A stretch of DNA of 64,000 bases from an uncultured Selenomonadaceae bacterium (GTDB taxonomy: Bacteria > Bacillota > Negativicutes > Selenomonadales > Selenomonadaceae). A program made the translations under genes and the position numbers. The stretch spans positions 1 through 64,000 of the forward strand of contig CACYXR010000024.1 of assembly GCA_902778455.1 (NCBI GenBank), given 5' to 3'. Numbering within the stretch: the stretch's first letter is position 1; each line of letters begins with the position of its first letter. The notes under the pieces are model-generated. The model made no database searches. It had not been told where the DNA came from and worked only from the letters and a program-made list of their open reading frames with translations. Shown piece after piece: positions 61,171 through 64,000 of the stretch.

Positions 61171-63630
61171 TTACTGTTGTCCGCCGAACAATGTATTGTA
61201 CTGGCTGTTCAACGAAGCGATCATCGTCTCCAGCGCATCGTACCTCTTATAGAGCTGCGTCTGGTAGTCGTCCATCATCTTCTTGAAGTTCGTCATTTTG
61301 TCCTTGAGCTGCGTAATCAACAAGCCCAAAGAGCTCTGGTCGTTGGAGTCAGGAAGGACGCCCGCGTAATCCTCGACCTTCTTGATGCCGTCGGTGATTG
61401 CGTTGAAGTACAGGCGGTTCGCGATACCGCGGTGATTGTAATCATCCTTCAGCATATAAGTTTGGCGTTTCGTCTTGTCCTTCTCTTCCGTGTACGTATC
61501 CTGATCGGACGCGAAAAGCTCGTATACGCAATCGGGATCGGCCGCCAGCGCCTTCTTCAGTTTGTCCACGTCCAGCTGCAAATGCCCCTGATTGTTCGTC
61601 GACGTAATGCCGATAGCCGAAGCGGAATTGTACTCGCTGTGGACGCTTTGCACCGGCGTCATGATGGCGTCGCGCATATCGGAAATCAATTCCCGCAAAA
61701 TATCGTTGTGGTAGAACAGGCCCTCTTTCGCCTTTTCCGTCCACTTGTCGATCTGCTCCTGCGTCATGCCCGCTTCCTGCGTCTTCGACAGCGGCTCGTA
61801 GTCGCCGCTGGGCTTCGTATTGTACTTTTTCGTCAGATCGTCGAGAATCTTATTGTAGTCCTCGACGAACTTCTTGACGTTCTCGATGATCTTGTCCGTA
61901 TCCTGGGAAACGGAAACCGTCGCCTTCGCGCCCTCCGTCTTGTTCAGGAACTGGTAAGTGACGCCCGAAACCGTCAAGCGGTTGTCCTTGACGTCGCTAT
62001 AAACGCGCCCGTCAATCTTCACCGTGCCCTCCGAGCCGTTCACGATCTTCGTTGTCGCCGCAATGCTCACCGACATCGAGTCGCCATCCGAGAAGGACTT
62101 TGCTCCGCCCGTGTCGCCGCCGTCCACCGACCGGCCCAAATTCAGATTCGTGAAAAGCTTCGCCGAGAGGCCGTTGCCGCCGTCCGCCCCCATCGTCAAA
62201 GTCAAGTTGCCGCCCTTACTCGTAAGTGCAAAACCATTGGCCTCGTCATAGGTTGCCGTGACATTGCCGCCAAATTCGCTAGACTGGTTGTTGATCAGAT
62301 CCGCAAGGCCATCCATGCTTGCCGACGCCAATGCCCCGTATTTCAGCGTGAAGTCCTTGGTCACAGACCCTCTCGTCACCGAGAAGGAAATCGCCGTATC
62401 ATCCTTGCCGACAATGGCCGTCGAGCCGTCGGCCTTCGTAATCACATACTCGCTCGCGTTTGCAAGGGTAAGGGGAACAAAATGAAGATCTCCCTCATAC
62501 GTCCCATCAATTGGATTACCGTTTTCATCAAGTTGCGCGTAATTTCCGTTCTCATCTTCGAGAACGCAGTGTCCATTCGCATCAACGAGAACGGGATTAC
62601 CATCGTCGTCCTTAATCGGTTCTTTATCTGCATTCAGGAAACTGTGGGGCTGGATATCCTTCAGCACGATATCCTTCAATTTGCCGCCCGAGGTCACGCC
62701 CTCTTTCGTATACTTGACCGCGTCTTTCGTTTTCAGCGCCGCCGTGGAGGTCGGCGCATCCGCCGCCGAGGCGAAGGTCTCCGCGGGATCCAGCTCGCCG
62801 TCGTGAGACTTGCCGAGGTGCAGCGCGTTGAACAGCGCCGCGGCGCCCTTGTCCCCGGCGCCGCTGATATTGCCCATCGTGAGCTTGACAGTCGCCTCCG
62901 AGCCGCTCTCCTTATTGTAAAGGCTGAAGGAATCGTTGGTCGCGTCATAGCTCGCCGTGACGTTCGTATTCAGATTCTTGATGTCTGCGGCCAAATCGTT
63001 GAGCGTCTTGCTCTCGAACAGCTGGCTAAAGGTATAGTTGACAGTCTGCTTGCCCCTTTCCTCCTTCGGCAGCGTGTCCACGTCTTTGTCGTCGGCCTGC
63101 ACGAGGAACGAGATTGCCGTGTCATCCCCATTCACCCTTTGCGGTTCGCCGGCGGAGCCGTCCGCTTTCGCAAACGTGACATCGAACGTACCATCACCAT
63201 TATCTTTGAAGCTCTGGAACGCGATATCCCTAAGGTATATGCTCGACGCCTTTTTCGGATCGGAGCTGTTCCGCGTAATACCATCTTCCGTGGTCAGAAG
63301 ATACGCGTTCTGCGAAAGGCTCGTAACCTCGATGTTGTGCGTCATCGCAACCGCCGCGCCGTTTGCCGTCGCCGTGACTACCGTCTTGTTGCTGGACTCC
63401 GCGTTCATTGCGCTCATGTTCGACTGCATCTTGTAGTCGGACAGCGTCGAATACTTGAAGGTGTTCAAGGACGTATAGATTTCGTTGAAGCCCTGCTTCA
63501 GCCACTCGTTCTTGACTTCCTTCTTGTACATCTTGTCGTATTGGTTCTGTTTGGACATCATGCCCGCCTTGACCATCGACTCGATGTCGAGGCCGGAGCC
63601 GGAAAGTCCGTAAAGACCATTTACGCCCAT
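61171..63630 (-). CDS. fliD: Flagellar hook-associated protein 2, FliD (filament cap)
   Basis: A large 819-residue FliD. The conserved FliD N-terminus reads MGVNGLYGLSGSGLDIESMVKA, and a helical C-terminal region carries the D0-type heptads. The middle contains two related repeats (from DDTAISF at 170 and again at 411) and a low-GC Asp/Asn/Gly-rich insertion at 330-378. FliD caps the growing filament and can also bind mucosal glycans. AAGGAGG precedes ATG 63630. It lies between flaG and fliS. Confidence 0.93.
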   Translation of the reverse strand: MGVNGLYGLSGSGLDIESMVKAGMMSKQNQYDKMYKKEVKNEWLKQGFNEIYTSLNTFKYSTLSDYKMQSNMSAMNAESSNKTVVTATANGAAVAMTHNIEVTSLSQNAYLLTTEDGITRNSSDPKKASSIYLRDIAFQSFKDNGDGTFDVTFAKADGSAGEPQRVNGDDTAISFLVQADDKDVDTLPKEERGKQTVNYTFSQLFESKTLNDLAADIKNLNTNVTASYDATNDSFSLYNKESGSEATVKLTMGNISGAGDKGAAALFNALHLGKSHDGELDPAETFASAADAPTSTAALKTKDAVKYTKEGVTSGGKLKDIVLKDIQPHSFLNADKEPIKDDDGNPVLVDANGHCVLEDENGNYAQLDENGNPIDGTYEGDLHFVPLTLANASEYVITKADGSTAIVGKDDTAISFSVTRGSVTKDFTLKYGALASASMDGLADLINNQSSEFGGNVTATYDEANGFALTSKGGNLTLTMGADGGNGLSAKLFTNLNLGRSVDGGDTGGAKSFSDGDSMSVSIAATTKIVNGSEGTVKIDGRVYSDVKDNRLTVSGVTYQFLNKTEGAKATVSVSQDTDKIIENVKKFVEDYNKILDDLTKKYNTKPSGDYEPLSKTQEAGMTQEQIDKWTEKAKEGLFYHNDILRELISDMRDAIMTPVQSVHSEYNSASAIGITSTNNQGHLQLDVDKLKKALAADPDCVYELFASDQDTYTEEKDKTKRQTYMLKDDYNHRGIANRLYFNAITDGIKKVEDYAGVLPDSNDQSSLGLLITQLKDKMTNFKKMMDDYQTQLYKRYDALETMIASLNSQYNTLFGGQQ

Positions 63631-63684
63631 GATAAACCCTCCTTAGTTCAAAAACATCCCTATTTTCCTTACGGAATCAGAGAA

Positions 63685-64000
63685 TCAGGCGTGCTCGTCG
63701 AGGAACGCGCCGATCCACTCCTTGGTCTTGACCATGCTCTTGACCATTTCCTCGGGCGGGAACTCCTTCAGGACTTCCTTCGTCTCCTTGTCAATCATCT
63801 TGACCGTCATGACGTCGACGTCCTTGTTGTACTTGAACGCCAAATTGCAGTCGATCTTGTCCATCAGCTCGTTGAGCTCTTTGGTCATCAGGTCGACTGA
63901 CTTCTCGTCCATCTTCTGCTGCTGGTCTTCCGCCTGCTTCTGCGCCCGACGGACGTCCGCATTCTGGTCATCCGCGCCCAGCTTCCGGCTGTCCCCTCCG
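63685..64000 (-). CDS. flaG: FlaG-family protein, truncated by the window edge
   Basis: The C-terminal 75 residues are FlaG-like: LNELMDKIDCNLAF, VMTVKMIDKETKEVLKEFPPEEM. The frame stays open upstream to the window edge without a stop, through a Gln/Asp-rich stretch, so the true start lies beyond it; an internal ATG at 63912 is not a convincing start. FlaG affects filament length. The 3' end lies 54 bases before the fliD start. Confidence 0.8.
   Translation of the reverse strand, partial: GGDSRKLGADDQNADVRRAQKQAEDQQQKMDEKSVDLMTKELNELMDKIDCNLAFKYNKDVDVMTVKMIDKETKEVLKEFPPEEMVKSMVKTKEWIGAFLDEHA

Noticed and set aside
60415-63900. Long plus-strand reading frame opposite fliD and flaG
   Set aside because: Antisense to convincing flagellar genes on the other strand, with no ribosome site and no domain pattern. 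GC-rich genes open such frames by chance.

Overview
The window looks like the chromosome of a motile anaerobe of the Negativicutes, probably Selenomonas-like. This is inferred from the GC-rich coding sequence, the cmk-plsC-ispH-rpsA order, a membrane-bound H2-uptake hydrogenase, zur-znuACB and a flagellar block with a large glycosyltransferase cluster. No rRNA or taxonomic marker was compared, so the placement is an inference. No CRISPR array, rRNA or intact prophage is visible.

Left third (0.1-28 kb): mostly leftward housekeeping genes. A short left edge carries a direct repeat, a promoter and a possible small gene. After it come tsaE-tsaB-rimI (t6A tRNA modification and S18 acetylation), an AT-richer TPR/glycosyltransferase gene, mutS-mutL plus an rRNA-type methyltransferase, the set flavoprotein-aroA-cmk-plsC-ispH-rpsA, then rluB, dnaE with a small DUF2007-like gene and dacF. 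A NitT/TauT-type ABC importer follows, and then a chain running cysS-mrnC-thyX-rlmB into two less known proteins.

Middle (28.6-46.5 kb): a more accessory region with both strands in use. It holds an IRG/DUF697-type GTPase, a VOC protein, a PhzF-like protein, a Cache-type chemoreceptor, an AraC regulator and a lone tyrosine recombinase. Next come the [NiFe]-hydrogenase operon (small, large, cytochrome b), an HD-GYP response regulator with metF, an orphan protein with an internal duplication, the zinc-uptake operon zur-znuACB and one tRNA-Arg. Three copies of a MITE-like element with shared terminal inverted repeats, and a second short dispersed repeat, lie in the gaps between genes.

Right end (46.5-64 kb): a leftward cluster of probable flagellin- or surface-glycosylation genes. 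It includes two TPR-GT2 proteins, a 1523-residue protein with three O-GlcNAc-transferase-like (GT41) modules, a TPR protein, a methyltransferase-like protein, a StrF-like glycosyltransferase and a HAD phosphatase. It is followed by a rightward gene fusing an ATP-grasp domain to an HD-GYP domain, and then flaG-fliD-fliS-fliT-like on the minus strand. The triple GT41 protein and the ATP-grasp/HD-GYP fusion are the most unusual items; together with the flagellar genes they suggest a link between c-di-GMP-type signalling, surface modification and motility.
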